Source of the DNA: Clostridia bacterium
Lineage (GTDB): Bacteria > Bacillota > Clostridia > Oscillospirales > Oscillospiraceae
Assembly: GCA_003245395.1 (NCBI GenBank)
Contig: QKDF01000224.1
Location: 1-5,609, forward strand
Reading direction: 5' to 3'
Length of the DNA stretch: 5,609 nt
This document shows positions 1 to 5,246 of this stretch, piece after piece. The notes under the pieces were generated by a model. The model was not told where the DNA came from and did no database searches. It worked only from the letters and a program-made list of their open reading frames with translations. Both the position numbers and the translations under genes were made by a program. Position 1 is the stretch's first letter; the number at the start of each line of letters is the position of its first letter.

Positions 1-1
1 C

Positions 2-445
2 TTGCGGGACGGCGTGTGGTACCGGCTGGAGGAGTATTACTACAATTCCCGGCTGGAGGGGCGGCAGAAAACCGACGCGGAATATGTGGAGGATCTGAAA
101 GCCCTGGCAAACGGCAGAAAAATCCGGCAGGTGGTGGCAGACCCGTCGGCGGCCAGCTTTATTCAAGCCCTGCGGCAGACGGGATTTTCTGTGCAGAAGG
201 CGGACAACGACGTGCTGGATGGGATCCGGGTGACGGCGGACCTGCTCAAGAGTAAGCGGCTGGTGATCTGCGAGAACTGTGCCGACTGCCTGCGGGAGAT
301 GGATTTGTACTGCTGGCAGGACGGAGAACGGGACGCTCCCAAGAAAGAGAACGACCACGCTATGGACGAGCTGCGCTACTTCGCCATGAGCGTGGCCGGG
401 GAGACGGAGAGCTTTGCGGCCACTTGGGTAGAGCGCAGAGCGTAA
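2..445 (+). CDS. terL: Terminase large subunit, C-terminal nuclease domain (5' partial)
   Basis: The large terminase is the DNA-packaging motor: an N-terminal ATPase drives DNA into the procapsid and a C-terminal RNase H-like nuclease cuts the concatemer. Only the last 147 residues are present. The reading frame is open from the window edge, so the TTG at position 2 is not a real start. Seen in the sequence: a DPSAASF segment at residues 47-53, followed by a GFSV strand and an ADNDVLDGI segment (67-75), then the closing acidic motif NDHAMDELRYF (117-127). This arrangement of DPS and DHxxDExRY is typical of the terminase nuclease domain, with D47 and D118/D122 as likely metal-binding acids. 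The first catalytic acid and the Walker motifs would lie upstream. The protein ends with a TAA at 443-445, 61 bases before the portal start. The terL-portal order supports the call. The family assignment is firm; the packaging type (cos or pac) cannot be told. Confidence 0.93.
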   Translation: MRDGVWYRLEEYYYNSRLEGRQKTDAEYVEDLKALANGRKIRQVVADPSAASFIQALRQTGFSVQKADNDVLDGIRVTADLLKSKRLVICENCADCLREMDLYCWQDGERDAPKKENDHAMDELRYFAMSVAGETESFAATWVERRA

Positions 446-468
446 GCCAGAGAGCGATCACGGGAAAA

Positions 469-485
469 GCCGCGTGAGACGCGGC
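469..485 (+). other. Small GC hairpin in the terminase-portal gap
   Basis: A perfect 6-bp stem (GCCGCG/CGCGGC) with a 5-base TGAGA loop sits in the only sizeable gap of the window, 22 bases before the portal ATG. It has no following T-tract, so it is not an intrinsic terminator. It ends 7 bases before the portal Shine-Dalgarno sequence and could modestly affect translation or mRNA processing. It may equally be chance in GC-rich DNA. Confidence 0.35.
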
Positions 486-492
486 AGACAAA

Positions 493-498
493 AAGGAG
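493..498 (+). promoter_or_regulatory. Ribosome binding site of the portal gene
   Basis: AAGGAG lies 8 bases before the ATG at 507. This decides the start: an in-frame GTG at 474 would add 11 residues (beginning MRRGRQKGEGA) but has no comparable site in front of it. Confidence 0.85.
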
Positions 499-506
499 AG
501 GGTGCA

Positions 507-1667
507 ATGGATTTCTGGAAAAAACGGCAAAAAGCGGCGGCACCTCCGGCGGTGCAGCTGCGGGACGGGGAACACCATCCCTTCGGTGTACTGGATGGGT
601 ATGTCCCTCTGCGCACGGGGGAGATACGGCTTTATCGGGCGATCCGGGAGGGCGTGCCGGTGGTGGACGCCGCAATCTACAAGCTGATCCGCATGGTGGG
701 AGGTGTGAACGCCGTCTGCCGGGACGCGCAGGCGGAACGGGAGCTGCAGACCTTTTTGCGGACGGTGCCCATCGGGAGAGGACAGTACGGCATCAACGCG
801 TTTGTGGACTGTTATCTCGATTCCCTGCTTACCTGCGGGCGGGCCATCGGAGAGATCGTCCCTGCCGCCGGGGGCCGTGACATCGCCGCCCTTTTGTGCG
901 GACGGGCGGAGAGCATTGATATCCGAGAGGGTGACAACCCTTTGGATTTTACCATCTGCGGGCCGGACGAGCGGGGGAGAATTGCGCCCCTGCCCCGGCA
1001 GGAGCTGCTGGTGTTCACGCCCTTCAACCCGGAGACGGACAGCCCCTACGGCGTGTCGCTGCTGCGGTCCATGCCGTTTCTCACCGACATCTTGATGAAG
1101 ATTTACCACACGCTGGGCGTCAACTGGGAGCGGTGTGGCAACATCCGCTTCGCCGTTACCAGCAAGCCGGGTGAGGACGGTCGGGGTCAGGCTGCCGAGC
1201 GCAGCCGGCAGCTGGCGCAGGAGTGGTCCGCCGCCATGCAGAGCACCAAAAACGGCAGTGTCCGGGACTTCGTGGCCGTGGGCGACGTGGAGATCAAAGT
1301 CATCGGAGCCGACAGCCCCATCATGGACAGCGAGGTGCCTGTGCGGCAGATTTTGGAACAGGTGGTGGCCAAAACGGGGATTCCGCCGTTTCTGCTGGGC
1401 CTGAACTGGAGTTCCACCGAGCGAATGAGTACTCAGCAGGCCGACATGCTGACCACCGAGATCACCGCTATCCGCCGCACGCTGGCCCCCGTTATGGAGC
1501 GGATCTGCCGGCTGTGGCTGCGGATGCACGGGTACGGATGCCCCTTTGAGGTGGTTTGGGAAGATATCAATCTGCAGGACGAGGTGGAGGAGGCCAAGGC
1601 TGCCCTCTACCGCGAGCAGGCGCGCAAGCTGAAGCTGGAAAACGACAAATCGGAACAGGGGGAATGA
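507..1667 (+). CDS. Phage portal protein
   Basis: Portal proteins form the dodecameric ring at one capsid vertex through which DNA is packaged and ejected, and to which terminase and neck proteins dock. The product is 386 residues, similar to HK97-type portals. Visible marks: an early alpha/beta region with VVDAAIYKLIRMVGG (52-66), a TPFNPETDSPYG segment (171-182) leading into SLLRSMPF, and the characteristic TGIPPFLLG (290-298) followed by a long helix carrying STQQADMLTTEI (308-319). The last gives way to repeated hydrophobic helical turns, as in the portal stem/clip helix region. The last 25 residues are highly charged and probably disordered. The ATG at 507 is chosen for its AAGGAG. The gene directly follows terL and ends 1 base before the protease gene, as in many prophage head modules. 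Arginine codons are mostly CGG (about 21 of 34), unlike the capsid gene downstream. Confidence 0.92.
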   Translation: MDFWKKRQKAAAPPAVQLRDGEHHPFGVLDGYVPLRTGEIRLYRAIREGVPVVDAAIYKLIRMVGGVNAVCRDAQAERELQTFLRTVPIGRGQYGINAFVDCYLDSLLTCGRAIGEIVPAAGGRDIAALLCGRAESIDIREGDNPLDFTICGPDERGRIAPLPRQELLVFTPFNPETDSPYGVSLLRSMPFLTDILMKIYHTLGVNWERCGNIRFAVTSKPGEDGRGQAAERSRQLAQEWSAAMQSTKNGSVRDFVAVGDVEIKVIGADSPIMDSEVPVRQILEQVVAKTGIPPFLLGLNWSSTERMSTQQADMLTTEITAIRRTLAPVMERICRLWLRMHGYGCPFEVVWEDINLQDEVEEAKAALYREQARKLKLENDKSEQGE

Positions 1668-1668
1668 C

Positions 1669-2589
1669 ATGGACATTCGAAAGGAACTGGGCGCGGCGGA
1701 ACAGTGCGCCGCCGACGAGGCGGATCTGGAGGCGATCAACCGCTTTGCCAAAACAGCGCTGACCGCAGAGCAGGTATACACCTTCGCCGTGCGGCTGTGC
1801 GACAACGAAGTGGATCGGGACTTTGAACGCTTCGACGAGCAGGCGCTCTCCGCCTTGGGGGACCTGTTTGTGGGCAAGAGCGGCATCTTTGACCACCAGT
1901 GGTCGGCCCAGGGGCAGACGGCACGCATCTACCGCACGGAACTGGTACACCAGCCGGAGACCAAGACCGCGGCGGGAGACGGGTACTGCTATCTCAAGGG
2001 CTGGGCATATCTGCTCAAGAGCGAAAAAAACGCCGACCTGATCGCGGAGATCGAGGCCGGCATCAAAAAGGAGGTCTCCGTGGGGTGCAGCGTGGCCAGA
2101 AGCCTGTGCTCCATCTGCGGGGAGGAAAGCGGTACCTGCGCCCACGCAAAGGGCGAGATCTACAACGGCAGGCTTTGCTACACCGAACTGCGGGAGCCAA
2201 CGGACGCCTACGAGTGGTCCTTTGTGGCCGTGCCCGCCCAGCGGCAGGCGGGCGTGATGAAGCGATTCGGCCAGGACGCGGCACAGCTGGAACAGTACGT
2301 GGGACAGCGCAAGGAATTCCGGGATGCCTGGGAGATTTTGCAGAAGCAGGCTCAGCTGGGGCGCAACTATCTGGCGGGACTGCGCCGGGAGGTGGTGCGT
2401 CTGGCGCTTTTGAGCGACGAGCGGCTGGACGGCGAGGTGTTCCGTGGAATCGCCGAAAAGCTGGAGGAGCCGGAGCTGCTGGAACTCAAGCGGGTGTACG
2501 AGGCCAAAACGGCGCGGCTGTTTCCGGTGCAGCTGCGGGAAATCCACGGGGAGGCCGGAGAGGAAAACGGGGAGCTGTTCCGGGTGTGA
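1669..2589 (+). CDS. Prohead protease, S78/XkdF-like, with cysteine cluster and helical C-terminal extension
   Basis: Probable capsid maturation protease, which would trim scaffold or delta-domain sequences inside the procapsid. The 306-residue product has the usual blocks of the S78 fold: a strand-rich start VYTFAVRLCDNEVDRD (36-51), GIFDHQW with H76, KEVSVG with S137, and YEWSFVAVPAQ (181-191), which matches the common E-x-S-x-V-x-x-P-A ending of these proteases. H76 and S137 are the likely catalytic pair and E182 a possible third residue (inferred by analogy). Between S137 and the last block lies a cysteine cluster, C140, C147, C150, C157 and H159 (CxxC-x6-CxH), which could bind a metal. 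From about residue 195 to 306 the sequence is helical and charged and may act as built-in scaffold. The gene starts 1 base after the portal stop, with a weak AGGGGG in front, so translation is probably coupled. The known XkdF family (PBSX) occupies the same position between portal and capsid. An inactive or non-protease role cannot be excluded. Confidence 0.8.
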   Translation: MDIRKELGAAEQCAADEADLEAINRFAKTALTAEQVYTFAVRLCDNEVDRDFERFDEQALSALGDLFVGKSGIFDHQWSAQGQTARIYRTELVHQPETKTAAGDGYCYLKGWAYLLKSEKNADLIAEIEAGIKKEVSVGCSVARSLCSICGEESGTCAHAKGEIYNGRLCYTELREPTDAYEWSFVAVPAQRQAGVMKRFGQDAAQLEQYVGQRKEFRDAWEILQKQAQLGRNYLAGLRREVVRLALLSDERLDGEVFRGIAEKLEEPELLELKRVYEAKTARLFPVQLREIHGEAGEENGELFRV

Positions 2590-2613
2590 CAGCCCGGATG
2601 GTCCAGACTTTAT

Positions 2614-2621
2614 AAAGGAGG
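2614..2621 (+). promoter_or_regulatory. Strong ribosome binding site of the small capsid gene
   Basis: AAAGGAGG lies 6 bases before the ATG at 2628, a near-perfect match to the 16S rRNA end. It fits a high-copy structural product. The TTTATA just before it is too close to the start to be read as a promoter with any confidence. Confidence 0.8.
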
Positions 2622-2627
2622 AAACAC

Positions 2628-2972
2628 ATGAGTATTTCTTTTGAGGGCATTGGCCAGTGGGCGGCCACCTTCACCTGCGCCGATGTGCAGGAGGGGGATT
2701 TGGTGAAAATCAGCGGAAACGGTGAGGTGACAGTCTGCGCCGCGGGCGACAAATTCTGCGGGCAGGTGGTCTCACTCGGCCGCGGCGGCGACGCGTGCAG
2801 CGTACAGCTGGGCGGCTTTATCACAGCCGGGTACACGGGCACGGCGCCCGCTCCGGGCTATGCCGGCCTGTCTGCCGACGGCAGCGGCGGCGTACAGGCT
2901 GACGCCGCCGGACGCACATATCTGGTGGCCGATGTGGACACCGGTGCCAATACGGTCACGTTTGCACTGTAA
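2628..2972 (+). CDS. Probable capsid decoration (head cement) protein
   Basis: A 114-residue protein between the protease and the major capsid gene. I see no sharp family motif, but the build is that of small beta-rich capsid decoration proteins such as the DUF2190 type: a GDLVKISGNGEVTVCAAGDKF stretch (first part 23-35) of short strands and turns, FCGQVVSL (43-50), a CSVQLGGFITAGY strand pair (57-69), a glycine- and alanine-rich loop (71-95), and a closing TYLVADVDTGANTVTFAL strand region (97-114). The phrase about strands is my reading of residue pattern, not a prediction run. Four cysteines (17, 37, 44, 57) are many for its size. Its place directly upstream of the capsid gene and its strong ribosome binding site fit a protein made in large amounts that coats or stabilises the shell. 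A head fibre or other accessory head protein is the main alternative. Confidence 0.6.
   Translation: MSISFEGIGQWAATFTCADVQEGDLVKISGNGEVTVCAAGDKFCGQVVSLGRGGDACSVQLGGFITAGYTGTAPAPGYAGLSADGSGGVQADAAGRTYLVADVDTGANTVTFAL
2885..2910 (+). other. 9-bp perfect inverted repeat inside the decoration gene
   Basis: CGGCGGCGT (2885-2893) and ACGCCGCCG (2902-2910) are perfect reverse complements with an 8-base loop. The hairpin is inside the coding region, about 60 bases before the decoration stop and 77 bases before the capsid ATG. No T-tract follows. It could act as an mRNA stability or processing element ahead of the capsid message, or be a by-product of GC-rich Gly/Ala codons. Confidence 0.45.
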
Positions 2973-2977
2973 GGAGG
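2971..2977 (+). promoter_or_regulatory. Ribosome binding site of the major capsid gene, overlapping the previous stop
   Basis: AAGGAGG lies 9 bases before the ATG at 2987, and its first two bases are the last two of the TAA (2970-2972) that ends the decoration gene. Ribosomes finishing the upstream gene stop on the initiation site of the next, which suggests coupled, matched expression of the two shell proteins. Confidence 0.85.
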
Positions 2978-2986
2978 AGAAACAAT

Positions 2987-4024
2987 ATGGCATATCATTA
3001 CGAAAATCTGAAACTGGAAAAGGGCATGTACGGTCAGGCGGGCCGCAGCTTTGCCCAGACACTGGAAAAACTGGACCCCAGCGAGCAGTACCGCGGCACC
3101 GCCGCTGAGGGGCTGGACGCCTTCCAGCGCCAGCTCAAGCGCTTTGACATCAAGGTCAAGGGCGCGGGCAGCGACATGGTGGAGAAGTTTTTCCACACCA
3201 CCGACTCCGCCGTGCTGTTCCCGGAGTTTGTCTCCCGCGTGGTGCACCAGGGCATGGAGGAAGAGAGCATCCTGCCCGCTATCACCGCCACAGTAACCAA
3301 TTTCGACGGCATGGACTACCGTTCCATCGCCTCCGTTCCCTCCGAGGAGGACAAGACCCTGCGCCGCGTGGAGGAGGGCAGCGTGATTCCCTCCACCTCC
3401 ATCCGCACCCAGGAGAATCTGGTGCGCCTGCACAAGCGCGGCAGGATGCTGGTGGCATCTTACGAGGCCATCCGCTTCCAGCGCCTGGATCTGTTCTCTG
3501 TCACTCTACGTCAGATCGGCGCCTATATCGGGCGGATGCACCTGCAGGACGCCATCTCTGTCCTGAAAGACGGCGACGGCAACGCCAACGCCGCCGAAAG
3601 CTTCACCGTGGGCACCGATCCCATCTCCGGCACGGCGGGTACGCTGAGCTACGAGGCGCTGCTGGATTTCTGGGGCCGGTTCGATCCTTACACCATGAAC
3701 ACCATGCTGGTGTCCGGGGATATGATGCTCCAGCTGCTGCGCCTGCCCGAATTCCAGAATCCCCTGACGGGTCTCAATTTCCAGGGTACCGGCACGCTGA
3801 CCACCCCCCTTGGCGCCAAGCTGCTGCGCACCTCGGCTATGCCGGCGGGCACCCTGATCGGTCTGGACAAGGGCTACGCGCTGGAGCAGATCAGCGGCAG
3901 CGAGGTCACCGTGGAGTATGACAAGCTGATCGACCGCCAGCTGGAACGCGCGGCCATTACCTCCATCTCCGGTTTCGCCAAGCTGTTCCCCGAGGCATCC
4001 AAGGTGCTGAAGGTTTCGGAATAA
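2987..4024 (+). CDS. Major capsid protein (HK97 fold)
   Basis: The main shell protein of the icosahedral head. The 345-residue product is of usual length for this class. Residues 1-60 are charged and helical (for example LEKLDPSEQYRG, 26-37) and could be a delta-like scaffold segment or N-arm. From about 63 the core begins with MVEKFFHTTDSAVLFPEFV (64-82), an N-arm/spine-type region seen in many capsid proteins. Next come an E-loop-like stretch (about 85-150, with VPSEEDKTLRRVEEG), a long helix (157-195), the P-domain/A-domain region with TMLVSGDMMLQLLRLPEF (239-256), a TPLGAKLLRTSAMPAGTLIGLD segment starting at 273, and a last VEYDKLIDRQLERAAITSIS stretch from 309. The LLRTSAMPAGTLIGLD pattern is typical of HK97-fold capsids. 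Arginine codons are mostly CGC (16 of 21) instead of CGG as in neighbouring genes, a sign of selection for high expression. The start is set by AAGGAGG 9 bases upstream. Confidence 0.93.
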   Translation: MAYHYENLKLEKGMYGQAGRSFAQTLEKLDPSEQYRGTAAEGLDAFQRQLKRFDIKVKGAGSDMVEKFFHTTDSAVLFPEFVSRVVHQGMEEESILPAITATVTNFDGMDYRSIASVPSEEDKTLRRVEEGSVIPSTSIRTQENLVRLHKRGRMLVASYEAIRFQRLDLFSVTLRQIGAYIGRMHLQDAISVLKDGDGNANAAESFTVGTDPISGTAGTLSYEALLDFWGRFDPYTMNTMLVSGDMMLQLLRLPEFQNPLTGLNFQGTGTLTTPLGAKLLRTSAMPAGTLIGLDKGYALEQISGSEVTVEYDKLIDRQLERAAITSISGFAKLFPEASKVLKVSE

Positions 4025-4054
4025 CCCGGAGTTGGGAGAAAGGGCGGTGAGCAG

Positions 4055-4438
4055 ATGGCGGATGAGACGATTTTGAGCACGGAAGCGCTTGCGGCGGCCA
4101 AAATCCTGACCGGGGCCGGGAGCGAGGAAGAGGCCATTTTGCAGATGCTGTGCGCGGCTTGGATACAAGAGTGGGAAAACCGGCTGCGGGAGGACGTGAC
4201 GGCGGACGACTGTCAGGAGGCTTTGATCTGTGCCGCGGCGCTGTGCGCCGCGGCGGGCCTGATCGCGGGCCGGAGCGGAGATCCGGTGTCCGGCTTCACC
4301 GCCGGGGCGGTATCCGTCAGCCGCCGAAGCGGCGCGGAAGTTTCCGCCGCCGCCAATGTTCTGACAGAGCAGGCGGAGCGTCTGATGGCACCCTGGACAG
4401 GGACGGCGGATTTTTCCTTCCGGGGGGTGCGGGGATGA
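4055..4438 (+). CDS. Probable head-tail adaptor (connector) protein
   Basis: The 127-residue product follows the capsid gene by 30 bases, the normal place for the adaptor that binds under the portal ring (HK97 gp6 / SPP1 gp15 / YqbG type). The pattern fits: mostly alpha-helical and alanine-rich, with helices at about 8-18, 23-45, 50-71 and 94-112, and a short extended FTAGAVSVSR segment (81-90) between the last two. Comparable adaptors carry a similar loop reading roughly 'F-x-x-G-x-V-S-V' before a final helix. No catalytic motif is visible. The ATG at 4055 has only a modest AAAGGG about 10 bases upstream, so the yield is probably lower than for the capsid, in keeping with a ring present once per particle. 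The 3' end overlaps the next gene by 4 bases (ATGA). The role is inferred from position and pattern, not from a decisive motif. Confidence 0.65.
   Translation: MADETILSTEALAAAKILTGAGSEEEAILQMLCAAWIQEWENRLREDVTADDCQEALICAAALCAAAGLIAGRSGDPVSGFTAGAVSVSRRSGAEVSAAANVLTEQAERLMAPWTGTADFSFRGVRG
4232..4254 (+). other. Perfect 10-bp GC hairpin inside the adaptor gene
   Basis: GCCGCGGCGC (4232-4241) and GCGCCGCGGC (4245-4254) are exact reverse complements around a 3-base TGT. The stem is all G and C. It encodes AAALCAAA, a small tandem Cys-Ala-Ala-Ala repeat (residues 59-67), and the palindrome follows partly from the choice of GCC/GCG alanine codons. No T-tract follows, so it is not a normal terminator. 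Such a stem may slow the ribosome or protect mRNA, but function is unproven. Confidence 0.5.
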
Positions 4439-4758
4439 GCACACTTCTTGAGCGCATCCTGGCGGCCTACGGACAGACAGTGACGGTTTTTCACGCGCAG
4501 GAGGACGCCCGGACTGTCCGGGCGTTCCTCCAGGGCGGACGAGACGCGGGAGAGACAGCGCCCTTTGCCGTGACGCCTCTGGGGACGGTGGATGACCGGA
4601 CGTGGATTTATTTGGGCACGGCACAGGTGGAGCCGGGGGATACGGTGGCCTTTGCGGGTGATACGTACATGGTCCAAAACAGTCAGGCGGTTTGGATCGG
4701 GGATGAAATCTCCCACTGGTGGGCGGCACTGACACCGCAAAAGGAGGCGGCGGTATGA
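4435..4758 (+). CDS. Probable head-closure (stopper) / neck protein, XkdH-like position
   Basis: The 107-residue product starts at the ATG that overlaps the adaptor stop (ATGA at 4435-4438), so it is probably translated by re-initiation. The frame is open further upstream, to an ATG at 4150, but that stretch lies inside the adaptor gene and encodes arginine/glycine-rich shadow sequence. The protein looks beta-rich: an N-terminal helix MSTLLERILAAYG (1-13), strands TVTVFHAQ (15-22) and RTVRAFLQ (26-33), then TWIYLGTAQVEPGDTVAF (56-73), GDTYMVQNSQAVWIGDE (75-91) and WWAALTP (95-101). The 'GD-x-V-x-x-x-G-x-x-Y-x-V ... G-D/E ... W-A-x-L-x-P' pattern is one I associate with small neck proteins of myo- and siphophages in this position (XkdH-type). 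These form the ring beneath the adaptor that plugs the filled head. The exact role is inferred from order and pattern; a minor capsid or other neck protein is possible. Confidence 0.55.
   Translation: MSTLLERILAAYGQTVTVFHAQEDARTVRAFLQGGRDAGETAPFAVTPLGTVDDRTWIYLGTAQVEPGDTVAFAGDTYMVQNSQAVWIGDEISHWWAALTPQKEAAV
4501..4530 (+). other. Long near-perfect hairpin inside the head-closure gene
   Basis: The left arm 4501-4513 pairs with the right arm 4517-4530 around a 3-base CTG loop. There are 9 contiguous pairs (4505-4513 with 4517-4525), a single bulged T at 4526, then 4 more pairs (GAGG 4501-4504 with CCTC 4527-4530). It is the strongest inverted repeat I found in the window and lies about 65 bases into a 107-codon gene. 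No T-run follows, so it is not an intrinsic terminator. It encodes EDARTVRAFL, which does not force a palindrome. Confidence 0.6.
4741..4747 (+). promoter_or_regulatory. Ribosome binding site of the tail completion gene
   Basis: AAGGAGG lies 7 bases before the ATG at 4755 and inside the last codons of the head-closure gene. It settles the start: an in-frame GTG at 4719 would add 12 residues but lies deep in the upstream gene and lacks such a site. Confidence 0.85.
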
Positions 4759-5246
4759 ACGGACTGGGACAGATCTGCGCCGCCGTGATCGCGGCGCTGC
4801 AGGATGCGGGCATCACGGCGGTGAGTGCCTACGAGGGTATTGCAAAGCGGTATGACGGCCCCGTGGCGGCGGTGGATGTGGAGTCCGCGGCGGAGAGCGC
4901 CCCGGGAATGGGGAACTATCTGGGACAGGCCGCCGACCCGGAGACCGGCGAGATCAAAGAGCTCTATGGCTGGCAGATGGACGCGAAAATCCTGCTGGAG
5001 ATGCGCGCACCCTCCGCGTCCGCGTGCGAGCAGACCATGGAGACGGCTGCCGACGTGCTGCTGGGCGGACTGCCCTCCGGCCTTCGGCCGCAGGAGATGG
5101 CCTGGGAGGGAATCTCCTGGGACAAGCGCAACGGAATGTTCCTGCGCAAGGGAACGCTGCGGTGCAAAGCGTTCTTTACGGCGGAATCCGGGGAGGAAGC
5201 CGGGACCCTGCTGGACTTTATTCTGAAAGGAACGATGCGACAGTGA
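4755..5246 (+). CDS. Probable tail completion / tail terminator protein
   Basis: A 163-residue protein placed between the neck gene and the tail sheath gene, where contractile-tailed phages carry the protein that ends the tail tube and sheath and joins them to the head. It may correspond to the XkdI/XkdJ or gpU-like genes. The residue pattern suggests an alpha/beta fold: an N-terminal helix LGQICAAVIAALQDAG (4-19), a strand region at 36-42, a probable loop with the acidic PETGEIKELYG (62-72), a strand WQMDAKILLEMRA (73-85), a helix SACEQTMETAADVLL (89-103) and closing strands KGTLRCKAFFTAES (132-145), then a short helix. That helix-strand-helix-strand order is what tail terminators show, but no single motif is decisive. 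The start overlaps the upstream stop (ATGA, 4755-4758) with a strong AAGGAGG. The stop is overlapped in turn by the sheath start (GTGA). Function is inferred mainly from position. Confidence 0.5.
   Translation: MNGLGQICAAVIAALQDAGITAVSAYEGIAKRYDGPVAAVDVESAAESAPGMGNYLGQAADPETGEIKELYGWQMDAKILLEMRAPSASACEQTMETAADVLLGGLPSGLRPQEMAWEGISWDKRNGMFLRKGTLRCKAFFTAESGEEAGTLLDFILKGTMRQ

Noticed and set aside
446..506. A terminator or promoter in the terminase-portal gap.
   Set aside because: The hairpin at 469-485 has no T-tract, and I see no credible -35/-10 pair in the 61 bases.
360..1928. A 522-codon open frame on the minus strand across the terminase end, portal and protease start.
   Set aside because: It is antisense to genes with clear family motifs. 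G/C-rich third positions deplete stop codons on the opposite strand. The product is rich in His/Pro/Arg/Ser, resembles no known family, and crosses three gene boundaries.
1567..2547. A 326-codon minus-strand open frame opposite the protease gene.
   Set aside because: For the same reason; the sense strand carries the S78-like blocks and the proper operon spacing.
1899..2615. A 238-codon plus-strand frame overlapping the protease gene.
   Set aside because: Its Gly/Arg-rich translation is typical of an out-of-frame reading of GC-rich sequence, and it lacks a ribosome binding site.
4150..4434. An upstream extension of the head-closure gene to an ATG at 4150.
   Set aside because: It would lie wholly within the adaptor gene, and its translation is Arg/Gly-rich nonsense. 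The ATG at 4435 overlaps the stop in the usual ATGA form and begins a sensible N-terminal helix.
3506..4816. A 436-codon minus-strand open frame opposite the capsid and neck genes.
   Set aside because: It is a shadow of GC-rich coding DNA: low-complexity Pro/Arg/Gln composition and no fitting ribosome binding site that I can see, opposite firmly identified genes.
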